Source: Capra hircus
Lineage: Eukaryota > Chordata > Mammalia > Artiodactyla > Bovidae
NCBI RefSeq assembly: GCF_001704415.2
Contig: NC_030826.1
Location: 29,693,324-29,757,323, forward strand
DNA length: 64,000 bases
Reading direction: 5' to 3'
The notes beneath the pieces were generated by a model. It had not been told where the DNA came from. It did not search any database and saw only the letters and a program-made list of their open reading frames with translations. This document shows, one piece after another, positions 54,151 to 64,000 of the stretch (the first letter of the stretch is position 1; the number at the start of each line of letters is the position of its first letter). The position numbers and the translations under genes were made by a program.

Positions 54151-54454
54151 TCTGGCATCATTTCTTTCTTTCCTTTGTGACTTGCCTATTCATGATATTT
54201 GCCATTTTTCCATTTCTATTCCATTTTTTAAATTGTCTTACAGAAACATTTTCCATTACCAAGGATATTAGTCTATTGTCACATGTGGTAGAAATCTTTT
54301 CCTGGTTTGCGATATGAATTTCAAACTTATTTTTGTTGTTTTAAACTTTTAAAAGTTTGGGTAATCACATTTATCCATCTTTTCTTGATAATTTCCAAGC
54401 ACTCCACTCCAAAGACTGTCTGTTAATGTCTTTCTTGCTTCCGCTACTTCTTTT

Positions 54455-54960
54455 TTTCTTATTGGAATATAATTACTTTGCAATGTTGTGTTAGTTTCTG
54501 CTGTATAACAAAGTGAATCAGCTGTATGTATACCTATATACTCCTTTGGACCTCCCTCTTTTTCCTTACCCGCTCCCCCCGCCCCCAACCTACCCCTCTA
54601 GGTCATGACAGAGCACCAGGCTGAGCTCCCTGTGAGTACAGCAGCGTCCCAGTAGCTGTCTGTTTTACACGTGGTGGTGTATATACGCCAATGCTGCCCT
54701 CTCAGTCCGTCCCATCCTCTCCTTGCCTCCCTGTGCCCATGCATCTGTTCTCTAATCTGCATCTCTGCTCCTTCCCTGGAAACGGGTTCATTTGTACTGT
54801 TTTTCTAGATTCCACATATCTGAGTTAATGTACGGGACTGGTTTTTCTCTTTCTGACTCGCTTCCTCTACTTCTAAATGATGCTCAACAGCATCTTCACT
54901 GTGTGTATCATGCCGTCCTTATTGCCACAGTTGCTCTGCATTTTTTTAAGATGAACAATA
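54455..54960 (-). mobile_element. Artiodactyl L1 3' end, reversed
   Basis: 'tataattactttgcaatgt' (54469), 'cacgtggtggtgtatatac' (54669), 'ttctagattccacatatc' (54803) and 'ttctctttctgactcgc' (54845) are the complement of an L1 terminus and ORF2 end. Confidence 0.75.
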
Positions 54961-55029
54961 TTTTCACGTTTTAGAAATACAGGTGATGCACTTGTTTGGC
55001 CGTAAACATCCTTCCTTTCTTTCTTTGCT

Positions 55030-56030
55030 CTAATCTCTGCATTTAATTAATAGCTTAGCTGGGTATAGAATTCCAGATCCAAAACTGTTTTTCAATAGAA
55101 GTTTGAATATCTTGCTCCACTTACCATGACTCGGTGTTGCTGACCAGAAGTATATATTAACATGCTTAGCTTTCTCTGGGAGCAACCTCTCTTTTCTCTC
55201 TGGAAGCATTAGAGACATCATCTTAAAGCTCTGAGTTAGGAAATTTCAGCAGGATACATCTCTATGTGAGTTATTTCCTCATTTATTCTTCTGCATACTC
55301 AGGAGAGGCTCAGTATTGAGTCATATCCACTCTCATCTCAGAAACTTTAATTTTTTTCTTTAATGTCTGTAATTATGTTTTATCTTCTTATGCTTCTGCT
55401 TTCTCCTTCTAAGAAGTCTATTAGATTGCTGTCAGGCCTCCTAGATTTGACATGTGTGTTTCCTAACTTTTCCCATATATTTTATTTATCTTTTTGCTCC
55501 CAGTTCTGAGAGATTTCTTCTTTGATTTTATTCCTCAGATCAAAAACCTAATCTTAATCTCTGTCCAATTTACTATTCAGCTTATCTAGTGAAATCTTTA
55601 TTTACTTTTGCAGTTATATCTTCACTTTGAAAAATTCTCTCTTGCGTTCTGATTGATACCTTTTCAAAAGAAACTGCTCTTAATTTGTTTACAGCATCTG
55701 CCCAAACCTGTAGGCAGGAATCAGAATATTTTCAAATAGTTCTCATCATTTTTCCTGAATTATCTCTTTTTTTCTGCCTCTGGGATTATTTAGTTTGTGT
55801 TTACTAATCCTTCTCTTTTTCTTTCATGCTTTTGAGTTTTAAAAATACCTTGCAATCTTTGTTTGCAAGTGCTTCACCCCATTTTTTAAATAACAAGCTA
55901 CTTTGATATGTGAAGATAATTGGTGTGCATTTTCTCAGCAGTGTGTATGTCTCTTTCATAATAGGCCTTTTTCTTAAAAAGAAGGACCAAATGTGAGGTT
56001 TCAGTCAGCAAGAATAATTATAGGCAGGCT
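55030..56030 (-). mobile_element. Old L1 3' region, reversed, degraded
   Basis: 'tagctgggtatagaattccag' near 55055 and 'gggagcaacctctcttttc' (55178), then T-rich text, read as the complement of an old L1 3' region. Right end uncertain. Confidence 0.5.
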
Positions 56031-56329
56031 CTCTTTTACTGTTCAGGGACTAGGAATAAGAAAGCAGGTTAGGGACCTCCATCAAAGGCCTCTGAGCACA
56101 GAGCCCTTGAGTGCTTCAGTTTTGCTGGTTCTCTGAGGTCCCCAACAATTTCACCAGGAGCTCTCCTAGGGTAGGATGGGTGCAAATCATTTGCTCACTT
56201 TTCCCACTGAAAGGTGAGTTTGATCTTCACTTTCCTTGAGTCTGTAGGGATCTATGATGACTTGGATCCATAGACTATTAACTGAAGAGACATAATCAGT
56301 TCTGGGTCTGGGCCAGCTGTCACTTCCTG
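56031..56329. other. Nothing recognised
   Basis: About 300 bases with no gene or named repeat. Confidence 0.4.
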
Positions 56330-56640
56330 TTTCTTAGAGCATGAGCTCTGGGGAAAGTCAGATGGGCATGTGAGAAGTCCAGCTCCCTTGAGATGACCAT
56401 ATGGTGAGGAAGCCAGCACTAGTCACGTGAAGAGATTTTTGGAGAGATGGATGCCTGACCAGGCCTCAGATCCCCAAGTCATGTGCATGCCTTCCTGCCC
56501 AGGCACTTTGAGATGACTCCACCTTCCTACAACCCTCTCCCCGCCCGCCCTACCCCCCAACCCTGTGAGAGACAGACCATTGACCTGAGCCCAGTCAACC
56601 CATAGGAAGATGAGAGATGATAACACACAATGATCCTATG
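56330..56640 (+). mobile_element. MaLR-type (MLT1-like) LTR 3' part
   Basis: 'gaggaagccagcactagtcac' region, then 'gaccaggcctcagatcc' and 'cctgagcccagtcaacccat' with 'gatgagagatgataac' follow the end of an MLT1-type LTR in the forward direction. Confidence 0.5.
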
Positions 56641-57118
56641 TTCTCTAGAAAGCAGCTTTCAGCTTTCTACCTGAAGGTAGAAGCCGTGGTGGGGCAAAGG
56701 ACCCACTTTAAAGACTTGGTCTTTAAAATGCAGTTCTTCAGTTAAAACCGTGAAGATGTCCTCTGGCCCAAGCTCACAGTTGGGGATGCTAACAGGAACT
56801 TTCTCTGGACTCTTCTGAGAAGACTGTTTAATTTCTATGCCTTGGGCTGTGGTTTCTTATAGTTTTTCTCTGTGATACATAAAGATTATACTGTTTCCTC
56901 CAAACAGTCCTCAGAATTTAAAGAGTTTCTGATGGTATCTATTTCTTTTCCCCTGCTCTGCTATAGGGTGTGTTCATTGATGTGCAATTTCAATGTAAAC
57001 TTAGAAGAATGTGGAAGTATCACCATGTGCTCAAGTTTCTATATTGAACTAGAAACTTAGTAAATCCCTAAATAGAACTCAGTGATGAGGGCTCATCTTG
57101 TATTTCATTTTTTATCTT
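56641..57118. other. Nothing recognised
   Basis: A 62-residue plus frame at 56872-57060 has no features. Confidence 0.4.
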
Positions 57119-57485
57119 TTGAAGAATTGATGCTTTCAAACTCTGATGCTGGAGAAGATTCTTGAGAGTCCCTTGGACTGCAAGAAGATCAAACCAGTCA
57201 ATCCTAAAGGAAATCAACCCTGAATGTTCATTGGAAAAATTGATGCTGAAGCTGAAGGTCTGATACTTTGGCTATCTGATGCAAAGAGCCAACTCATTGG
57301 AAAAGACTCTGATGCTGGGAAAGATTGAAGGCAAAAGGAGAAGGGGAGGGACAGAGGATGAGACAGTTATATAGCATCACTCAAACAATGGACATGAATC
57401 TGAGCAAACTCTGGGAGATTGTGAGCCTGGCATGCTGCAGTCCATGGGGTCGCAAAGAGTTGGAAATGACAGCAACTGAACAATA
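57119..57485 (+). mobile_element. BovB 3' fragment
   Basis: 'gaagaattgatgctttcaaac' to 'gtcgcaaagagttggaaatg': the C-terminal coding end and terminus of BovB, more diverged than the long copies, with small deletions near 57420. Confidence 0.9.
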
Positions 57486-57487
57486 GC

Positions 57488-57570
57488 AACATTTATTTAT
57501 TTGGCTGTGCAGGGTCTTAGTTGCAGCACATGAGATATTTGATCTTTGTTGCAGCATGCATAATCTTGTT
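57488..57570 (-). mobile_element. CHR-type SINE fragment, reversed
   Basis: 'atttatttatttggctgtgc', then 'gtcttagttgcagcacatg': tail and part of the body only. Confidence 0.65.
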
Positions 57571-58170
57571 ATTTTAGATAGTTGAGCAGTATTGGGCAAA
57601 TGAAGGGTATACATCTGCTAATACCCCATAAAAATAATTATATAGGGAAATTCATGCAAAAACACACTTAGATGAACATTCTCAAAGGAGAATAGTAGGT
57701 TTATCCATGTCACCACAGGCTGGCCTTACCTCTCAAACACATTGGGGCAGCTTACAGGGCAACATCAGACAGGAGGGAAAAAATAACATAGGGTTTTATG
57801 GCCTGCAAACCTTAGAGGGAAATCTTTAATATTCCTGTGAATTCGAAGAGTTTGTATTTTACAAGTTCACTATGAGTTGGATGCTAGGTTCAAAGGCCCC
57901 AGTGATGAGTGGATCAGTGACTAGGGAACCACCTGAGATGACTGCTGTGTGCAGCCTGGAGAGGTTTATTAACTCTGGTTGCTTGTCAAGCTCATTAGAA
58001 GTTCCTTCAGAGATGCAAATAACTCTTATTTGAGATTTCAGGGGCTTGTGTTTCTATTTTTAATGCATGGATCCAGTGGTCTCTGAAGTCTGAGGGCTTG
58101 CTTTTGGTGAGCAAGGGAGTGGAGACCTGGTAGAAAAATTCCCAAGAATGAAAGTGGAAAATCAAAGAAT
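57571..58170. other. Nothing recognised
   Basis: No gene supported. Confidence 0.4.
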
Positions 58171-58330
58171 TGGGGACTTCCTTGGTGGTCCAGTGGCTAA
58201 GATTCCAAGCTCCCAATGCAAAGGACCAGAGTCTGATCCCTGGTCAGGGAACTAGATCCCACATGCACAGGCGTGGCACAGCAAATAAGTGGCGGGGCGG
58301 GGGCGGGGACAGTGACACTTGATTAAAAAA
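58171..58330 (+). mobile_element. CHR-type SINE with G-rich block
   Basis: Head 'ggacttccttggtggtccag' and 'gatccctggtcagggaact'. The usual tail is replaced by GGCGGGGCGGGGGCGGGG at 58291-58308, then an A run. Confidence 0.88.
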
Positions 58331-58755
58331 AGAATTGGGTAGTCCTGACAGGTCATCCTGAAATAGACAGGTTTCCCAGGAGGGTTTCAAATAGGGTGTC
58401 TCTTAAAGCTGTTATGATTTGAGTATTTGTTGGTCCATTTATTTATAAGCACGATGCATCATATAGGTAGTAAAGCAGAAATGGAAAATCACAGGCTGGG
58501 CCCTCACCTGTTCTCTCATCCAGACCATTCAGCTGTGGCCCAAACCTCAAATATTCCACGCAGTCTTAGCATTTACTGCACTTAACCTCCTTAGAAGGCC
58601 ATGGACTATCATTATTATCATTATTGTCATTTTTATTGTTTAGACAAGCTTGTAGTAATTTTGCTCCCAGAGCAACTCATCAGAATATTCCTCCCTACTC
58701 ATATCATATGCAATGGTCTTCCTAAGAGCATTCCAGTAAACCTGGTATCCTCTAC
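58331..58755. other. Nothing recognised
   Basis: Contains a small ATT/ATC repeat at 58608-58640; otherwise unremarkable. Confidence 0.4.
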
Positions 58756-58840
58756 TTTAAAATCCCATGGACGGAGGAGCCTGGTGTCCGTGGGGTCGGA
58801 AAGAGTCGGACACGACTGAGCGACTTCACTCACTCACTCA
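58756..58840 (+). mobile_element. Bov-tA tail fragment
   Basis: 'tcccatggacggaggagcc' to 'cacgactgagcgacttcac', then CACT repeats. Little diverged from the consensus, so probably young, but lacks the head. Confidence 0.88.
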
Positions 58841-59112
58841 CTTTATTTTCAGAGATGTTTTAGCAATAATCTTAGACTGATGTCCCATAGAAATGTTCCA
58901 TTGGCCTGCCTCTTAATTTGGTCGTGTTCTAGTCTGACTTTCAGGGAAGGATCATAAGAAATGAGTCAGTGACAGCTTAAGAAGGATCAGACATAGCTCC
59001 ACCTAAAAATCAATAGAGCTCAGGAGATATCTATGTTAAAAACCTTTAAGACTCCTTCTGTCTGGATAAGCTTACCATGATTTCCCCCCAAAACCTCTGT
59101 CTGTTTCCTGAG

Positions 59113-59290
59113 GCAGTTATTTTTCAAACTTTAATGGGCCTAAGAGTCACCTCGGGAACTGGCTAAAACCTTAACTCACTAGAATTTCTGCTTCACTGTG
59201 CTTTAGAGTGAGGCTCAGAAATACCATTTCTAATAAGAACCTTTCCCTTAGTTAATTTTGATTCAGGTGGAATATTGACTTCACACTAAG
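59113..59290 (+). mobile_element. MER5A-like (hAT-Charlie) DNA transposon
   Basis: 'cagttatttttcaaacttta' at the left end, then 'taagagtcacctcgggaact', 'agaatttctgcttcac' and 'ataccatttctaataag' follow MER5A. No transposase, as is normal for MER5A. Confidence 0.65.
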
Positions 59291-59617
59291 AAATAATAGG
59301 TACAAATTATGTGAAATAAACCTTACTTGACCTGAAAAGCTGGATGTATTTATTTAAGGAGGACATTTTTTTAAAAAGGGATATTATATACCTGCATTCT
59401 TTTCTGTAATGGAGTGCAGAGAGAAGAACCTCAGAGAGAAATGAATGGCCGTTACACATCCCTCCCACGCCACTGCCAAAAGAAAACTGACCAATCAGTC
59501 AATTACTGGCAGTTATAGAGAAAAAAATGAGTGGGCTGGGGATGATGATTGGGTATGCTTAGAAATAAATCCTTGGAGAACTGCTCCAGTAGGAGGCACC
59601 AGTAGGAGGAATCACTT

Positions 59618-60078
59618 TGCTATCAAAGGTCCATTTAGTCAAAGCTGTGGTTTTTCCAATAGTCAGGTAGGGTTATGAGGGTTGGACCATAAAGAAGGCT
59701 GAGCATCAAAGAACTGATGTTTTCAAATTGTTCTGGATAAGACTCTTGAGAGTCCTGGACTGTGAGATCAAAACAGTCAATTCTCAAGGAAATCAACCCC
59801 GAATATTAAGTGGAAGGACTGATGCTGAAGCTGAAGCTCCAATACTTTGGCCACCTGATACAGAGAACTGACTCATGGAAAGAGACTCTGATGCTGGGAA
59901 AGATTTATGGAAGGATGAGAAGGGGACAACAGAGGATGAGATGGTCAGATAGCATCCCTGACTCAATGGACATGAATCTGATCAAACTCCAGGAGATAGT
60001 GAAGGACAGGGAAGCCAGCGTGGTGCAGTCCATGGGGTCACAATGTGTTGGACATGACTGAGTGACTGAGAAACAACA
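59618..60078 (+). mobile_element. BovB 3' fragment
   Basis: 'caaaggtccatttagtcaaag' to 'gttggacatgactgagtgac'. The 83-residue frame at 59810-60061 is the old BovB C-terminus. Confidence 0.9.
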
Positions 60079-60393
60079 ATGCTATAAGATCTCAAAAGCT
60101 TCCGTGGTAGAAATCTAGACCTGCTGTTTTTGTGCTTTCTCCATCACAGATTTTCTTAGCCAGGTCTTCATTACACCTTGCTTTGCTGAATTTTACAAGA
60201 GAGAAGGAAGAGCAGTAAGCAGCCATACTTCTTTCCTATTCCACTCAAGGCCTCTGTTGCCAAGGATTTCCACCCCAACCCCTGTGATCTCATGATTTCA
60301 AACACAAACCAATGAGCAATACTTCATAAAACGTCTGATGTACCTGCCTTCAAAGAGTAAACTCTATATAAATATGATGTTAAGAAGCAAGAG
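60079..60393. other. Nothing recognised
   Basis: About 315 bases with no gene or named repeat. Confidence 0.4.
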
Positions 60394-60534
60394 GGACTTT
60401 CCTGGTGGTCCAGTGGCTAAGACTCCACACTCCCAAAGCAGGGGGCCCAGGTTCAGTCCCCGATTAGGGAACTAGATCCCCCATGTGCAACTAAGACCCA
60501 ATACAGCTAAATAAATAAATAAATGAAAAAAAAA
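60394..60534 (+). mobile_element. CHR-type SINE with target duplication
   Basis: Head 'gactttcctggtggtccag', short body, tail AATAAATAAATAAATG and an A run. Flanked by AAGAAGCAAGA (60382-60392) and AAGAAACAAGA (60535-60545), one mismatch. Confidence 0.92.
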
Positions 60535-60802
60535 AAGAAACAAGAAAGACTAGTATGCTTATATATGATTGAGAGGATCATTGCCAATCAGCCATGTCTG
60601 TTCATTCAAGTGCCTGCCAACAATTCCTTGGCCTCATTTAATTTACTGCATATATGTGGAAGAAACAGTGCTAAAGAATACTTTTTAAAAATTTCAAATT
60701 TTTCTCCAGTTCAGATTTATCTGTCTCTACTTTAGTAAATATATAGGTAGCCTTCTTGTCTACCCCACCCCTCTCCATAATACTTCTTTCTTTCTGAAAA
60801 TA

Positions 60803-61003
60803 AAGTGAAAGTGTTAATCGCTCAGTCTTGTCTGACTCTCTGCGACCCCATGGACTGTAGCCCACCTGGCTCCTCTGTCCATGGGATTCTCCAAGCAAGA
60901 CTGCTGGAGTGGGTTGCATTCCATTTTCCTGGGGATCTTCCTTGGATCAAACCTGGGTCGCCTGCATTGCAGGCAGATTCTTTACCATCTGAGCCACCTG
61001 AAA
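60803..61003 (-). mobile_element. Bov-tA SINE, reversed
   Basis: Nearly full length, with tail 'ttaatcgctcagtcttgtc' and head ending 'ccatctgagccacctg'. A small deletion lies in the middle near 60935. Confidence 0.92.
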
Positions 61004-61317
61004 GAGTCATGCATGTTGATTTCAGGAAGTTGATCTCATCCCATTTGGAGGGAGAAAGCATATGACTGACCAATCACAGTGACTGGCTCAGTGTTGGACA
61101 TGTGACTATAGCCATCCAATTAGACTGATGTTTAGGTTTTTGCTGGGAATAAAGATGGCATGTTTCTTTTTTAGCTGGAACTATGCAACTCTTGAAAGCT
61201 ATTGTAGAATGAAGAAGAGAGTCAGCATTAGGAGAATACAACTCTGAAGAAAACATTGTGGAAGACAAAAAAAAGAAAATGCCCTTAGTGACATTATTCA
61301 GCTGTTTTGCTGTTGTT
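61004..61317. other. Nothing recognised
   Basis: Short frames only. Confidence 0.4.
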
Positions 61318-61437
61318 TAGGCTTCCCTCATGGCTCAGACGGTGAAGAATCTTCCTGCAATGCGGGAGACTCAGGCTTGATCCCTGGTTTGGGAAGATCC
61401 CCTTTAGAAGGGAATAGCTACCCACTACAGTAATGGC
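61318..61437 (+). mobile_element. Bov-tA head part, forward
   Basis: 'ggcttccctcatggctcag' to 'ctacccactacagtaatgg': head and part of the middle. Directly abuts a reversed tail part at 61438. Confidence 0.88.
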
Positions 61438-61556
61438 GACCCGCTAAGTCACATCCGACTCTTTGTGACCCCATGGACTGTATAGCCTGCCAGGTTCCTG
61501 TCTATGGAATACTCCATACATGGATATTGGAGTGGGTTGCCACTTCTTTCTCCAAA
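61438..61556 (-). mobile_element. Bov-tA tail part, reversed
   Basis: 'gctaagtcacatccgactc' to 'gttgccacttctttctcc': tail and middle reversed, making a junction with the forward head part to its left. The head is missing. Confidence 0.88.
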
Positions 61557-61756
61557 CTTTATTCAGCTCTTCTATCTGTAGATTTTTTTCAGGCAAATGA
61601 ATCAGTGTATCTTCTCTATTGTTAAAGCCAGTTTTAATTAGCATTTTTCTTCTCTGGTCCTCCTAATGCTAGCCGATACACCTAGTTTATGTGAATCAGG
61701 AGAATCCATTTCATCAGCACCTTCTTTGTTTCTTATGACTCAACTTTTTCTTTTCT

Positions 61757-61803
<47 letters not shown>

Positions 61804-62502
61804 GTGAGGTTTGGGAAGCTGGGTAATAAACAGCTGATAATGATTGGGATGAGAATCTCAGTCATGTTCCAAGGGATGCTTTGGGAAAGAATATGCATCT
61901 TCTGAATCAATACCATTTGCATGATGCTCACAGGAAGGGAACGAGAAATAGGCTGGTTTTGTTGTAGAGGAAAATGCCTGTGTACTACAGGGAGGAATTA
62001 ATTATGCAAAATAGTGAAATATGTGCAGACAAATGCTAATTTGTCAACCTGTAAACGGAGCTTCCTAAATCTTAGTTTGCAATAAATTGAGTCATTTTCA
62101 AATATATTAGGCAAATGAGCTGAAACCCTAGTATGATATATATATTTAATCCTAACACCCATGCATGTATTACTTTCTATCGGATATGAACAGTCTGACC
62201 TCTGGGGCTAGATTTTATTACATCTTCTGTAAATACATGGGTGAATATTTCTGTTTCTTGTTTCCACCACAGTAACAGCTTAGCTGCTCAAAGACTAAAA
62301 CAGGATAATGAAATCAAATCACAGATTTACACATGTGAGGGGGAGACAGCTGCTCAGCTAACTTTCCAGGCAGCCCCAGAAGTGGGTGCAGAGACCTTTG
62401 ATCTAATACACCTCTAGAAATTCCCCTTACAGATTAGAGCAGAAAACATAGCAAGCTCCCTGAAGACAGTTCAAGAAGGCATATCTAGAGACAAACCAAA
62501 GC
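61557..62502. other. Non-coding, with TG microsatellite
   Basis: Apart from the TG repeat at 61760-61801 I recognise nothing. Confidence 0.4.
61760..61801 (+). repeat. (TG)n microsatellite, about 21 units
   Basis: An uninterrupted TG run, not attached to a SINE tail. Confidence 0.97.
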
Positions 62503-62712
62503 CAAAGTGTTAATTGCTCTGTCATGTCCAATTCTTTGGGACCCCATGGCCTGTGGCCTCCCAGACTCCTCTGTCCATTGAATTTTCCAGGAAAGAATAC
62601 TGAAGTGGGTAGCCATTCTATTCTCCCTGGAATCTTCCCTGGAGAAGGGATCAAACCTGGGTCTCCCACATTGTAGGCAGGTTCTCAACCATCCGAGCCA
62701 CCAGGGAAGCCC
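62503..62712 (-). mobile_element. Bov-tA SINE, reversed
   Basis: Full length, with tail 'aattgctctgtcatgtcc' and head ending 'gagccaccagggaagccc'. Confidence 0.93.
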
Positions 62713-62847
62713 AGAGACAACTTACTTCTGGGCAAATAGCTTCAGAGCCTCACACAAAAAGAAAACATACAGGAGACGAATGAGGATGGAGACCTTGGCA
62801 GGCAGCTGTTGGCTTGGAATTGCCTTTGATCATCTTAATAATGTCTA

Positions 62848-63056
62848 GGGATTCCCTGGTAGCTCAGATAATAAAGAATCTGCCTGCAATGTGGGAGGCC
62901 CAGGTTCGATCCTTGGGTCAGGAAGATCCCTGGAGAAGGAAATGGCAACCCACTCCAGTATTCTTGCCTAGAAAATCTCATGGATGGAGGAGCCTGGCAG
63001 GCTACATACCACGGGGTTGCAAAGAGTTGGACATGACTGAGCGACTTCACTTTCAC
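62848..63056 (+). mobile_element. Bov-tA SINE, well preserved, with target duplication
   Basis: One of the best-kept copies: complete head, middle and tail ending 'gactgagcgacttcactttc'. Flanked by CTTAATAATGT (62834-62844) and CTTAGTAATGT (63057-63067). Confidence 0.95.
62860..62913 (+). promoter_or_regulatory. Internal pol III A and B boxes of the SINE
   Basis: A-box-like TAGCTCAGATAA at 62860-62871 and B box GGTTCGATCCT at 62903-62913, with tRNA spacing. The B box keeps the GGTTCGA core, so pol III transcription is possible; that is an inference. Confidence 0.6.
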
Positions 63057-63416
63057 CTTAGTAATGTAGATAGCCACATCTGGATGTCACGATCTTAATC
63101 CAGACTCTGGGTGAGGGTTGGGACTCGAATGTCTCTTGCTTCCAGCCATAGGAAAGCTACAGAGCCCCCCTTTGAAACCGGACTAGCCCTGCAGGAAGGA
63201 CAAAGCAGTCCTGGAAGCTAAGGAGTGCTCCTCTTGGAGCCTCCCTGGCTGTTTAGACACCCCTATGGTAAAGGAGAAACTAACAAGAGATGTCTCATAA
63301 ACATCACTGGGCGTGACCACCAGTGGACCTGCAGACTGGACCCAGGCAGCTGGGGGCCCCTCGCCCCTGCCAGTACTTGGAATGTGCATTCTGGCTGCTG
63401 TTTCCACAGATGTGTG
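63057..63416. other. Nothing recognised
   Basis: The right half of the stretch is shared with frames that run on into the next SINE; no gene. Confidence 0.4.
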
Positions 63417-63622
63417 TTCTCAGTTTCTCAGTTGTGTCCAACTCTTGGCAACCCCATGGACTGTCACCCACCAGGCTCTTCTGTCCACGGCAATTCTCAG
63501 GCAAGAATACTGGAGTGGGTTGCCACTTCCTTCTCCAGGGAATCTTCCTGACCCAGGGATCGAACCTGGGCCCCTTGCATTAGGGGTGCAGAGTCTGACC
63601 AACTGGACCACTAGGGAAGCCC
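63417..63622 (-). mobile_element. Bov-tA SINE, reversed
   Basis: Full length. The minus-strand head is slightly altered ('ggtgcagagtctgaccaac'), ending 'ggaccactagggaagccc'. The 128-, 108- and 86-residue frames are SINE sequence. Confidence 0.92.
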
Positions 63623-64000
63623 CTGATTGTCTTTTTTTCTTTTCAGTTAGAAAAAACTCAAGAAACGTGACGCATATACTACCCCAAAGTGATGGCTGAA
63701 AAATGTATGCTCTTCACATATTCTATAGGAAAGTGTCAGTAGAAACTGAGAACTCTAAGTACTAGGGCTGGAATTTTCCTCCCATTTTACAGATTGTAAA
63801 ATAGTGTACCTTGCCTTCACTTTTAGTTCAATGACCTTTTAATGACCCCACAGTGAATGAATTTCTGTGTGTATTTAGGCAACATGGTATAATCAGTCAT
63901 AATATCATTCTTCTGGTTAGAAGACATGCAAAACCTTCCCAATTCCCCAAGCCAATGGCACCTTTACTTCCTTTGAACTCACTTCCCACCTGCTTTTGTA
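63623..64000. other. Nothing recognised
   Basis: A short MIR-like word ('cccattttacagattg') at 63781. Otherwise no gene or repeat. Confidence 0.4.

Noticed and set aside
62848..62920. tRNA-Glu-like sequence with A and B boxes
   Set aside because: It is the head of a Bov-tA SINE. It lacks a proper tRNA fold and continues into SINE middle and tail. The same applies to about thirty other copies.
1..64000. CRISPR array, operon or bacterial system
   Set aside because: The repeats are dispersed eukaryotic retroelements. There are no regularly spaced short repeats, no operon-like gene order and no bacterial genes.

Overview
The window is a stretch of nuclear DNA from a ruminant, almost certainly a bovid (cattle, buffalo, sheep or goat; the sequence alone does not let me choose). 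The evidence is its repeat content: two long copies of the BovB (RTE-type) LINE, eight shorter BovB 3' fragments, about thirty Bov-tA/Bov-A SINEs with a tRNA-Glu-like head joined to a BovB-like tail, about thirteen CHR-type artiodactyl SINEs, two bovine-type L1 (L1_BT-like) 3' ends, and retroviral-type LTRs. Beneath these lies the usual older mammalian layer (L2, MIR, old L1, MaLR/ERVL LTRs, MER20, MER5A and a mariner MITE). Family names were assigned by reading, not by a database search.

No functional protein-coding gene, exon series, tRNA, rRNA or CRISPR array can be supported. Nearly all long open frames are BovB reverse-transcriptase remnants, antisense shadows of SINEs, or chance. The segment is best read as intergenic or intronic DNA.

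Layout. 0-3 kb: old L2, a Bov-tA, a dimeric Bov-tA with an internal 37-bp duplication, and L1 and CHR remnants. 2.74-6.32 kb: BovB copy 1, near full length, with a repeated 5' region and a broken endonuclease/reverse-transcriptase frame. 6.3-13 kb: old L1 and L2 debris. 13.1-14.6 kb: two 274-bp inverted arms about 95-96% identical around a 971-bp spacer holding L1/HAL1-type sequence and a G-rich run. 15-35 kb: scattered SINEs, an L1 end split by a CHR SINE, a possible LTR, MER20, an ERVL-type LTR, a mariner MITE, and several repeat-poor stretches (17.9-20.1, 23.8-25.6 and 26.8-28.3 kb). 35.7-39.6 kb: an old L1 interrupted by BovB copy 2 (target duplication AGTAAAG), a reversed BovB fragment and an L1_BT end. 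41.2-41.8 kb: an LTR inside another old L1. 47.4-47.8 kb: a MaLR LTR. 49.37-49.84 kb: a well-bounded solo LTR with ATCT target duplications. 51.35-52.33 kb: an L1_BT end interrupted by BovB and Bov-tA. 54-56 kb: old L1. 57-64 kb: BovB tails, SINEs and a TG microsatellite.

How the parts relate: the SINE tails match the BovB 3' end, which fits the established view that BovB supplied the machinery that copied them. Insertions into older elements give a relative age order at several points. I found no clear evidence of a new multi-gene system. The strongest unexplained structure is the 13.1-14.6 kb inverted repeat.
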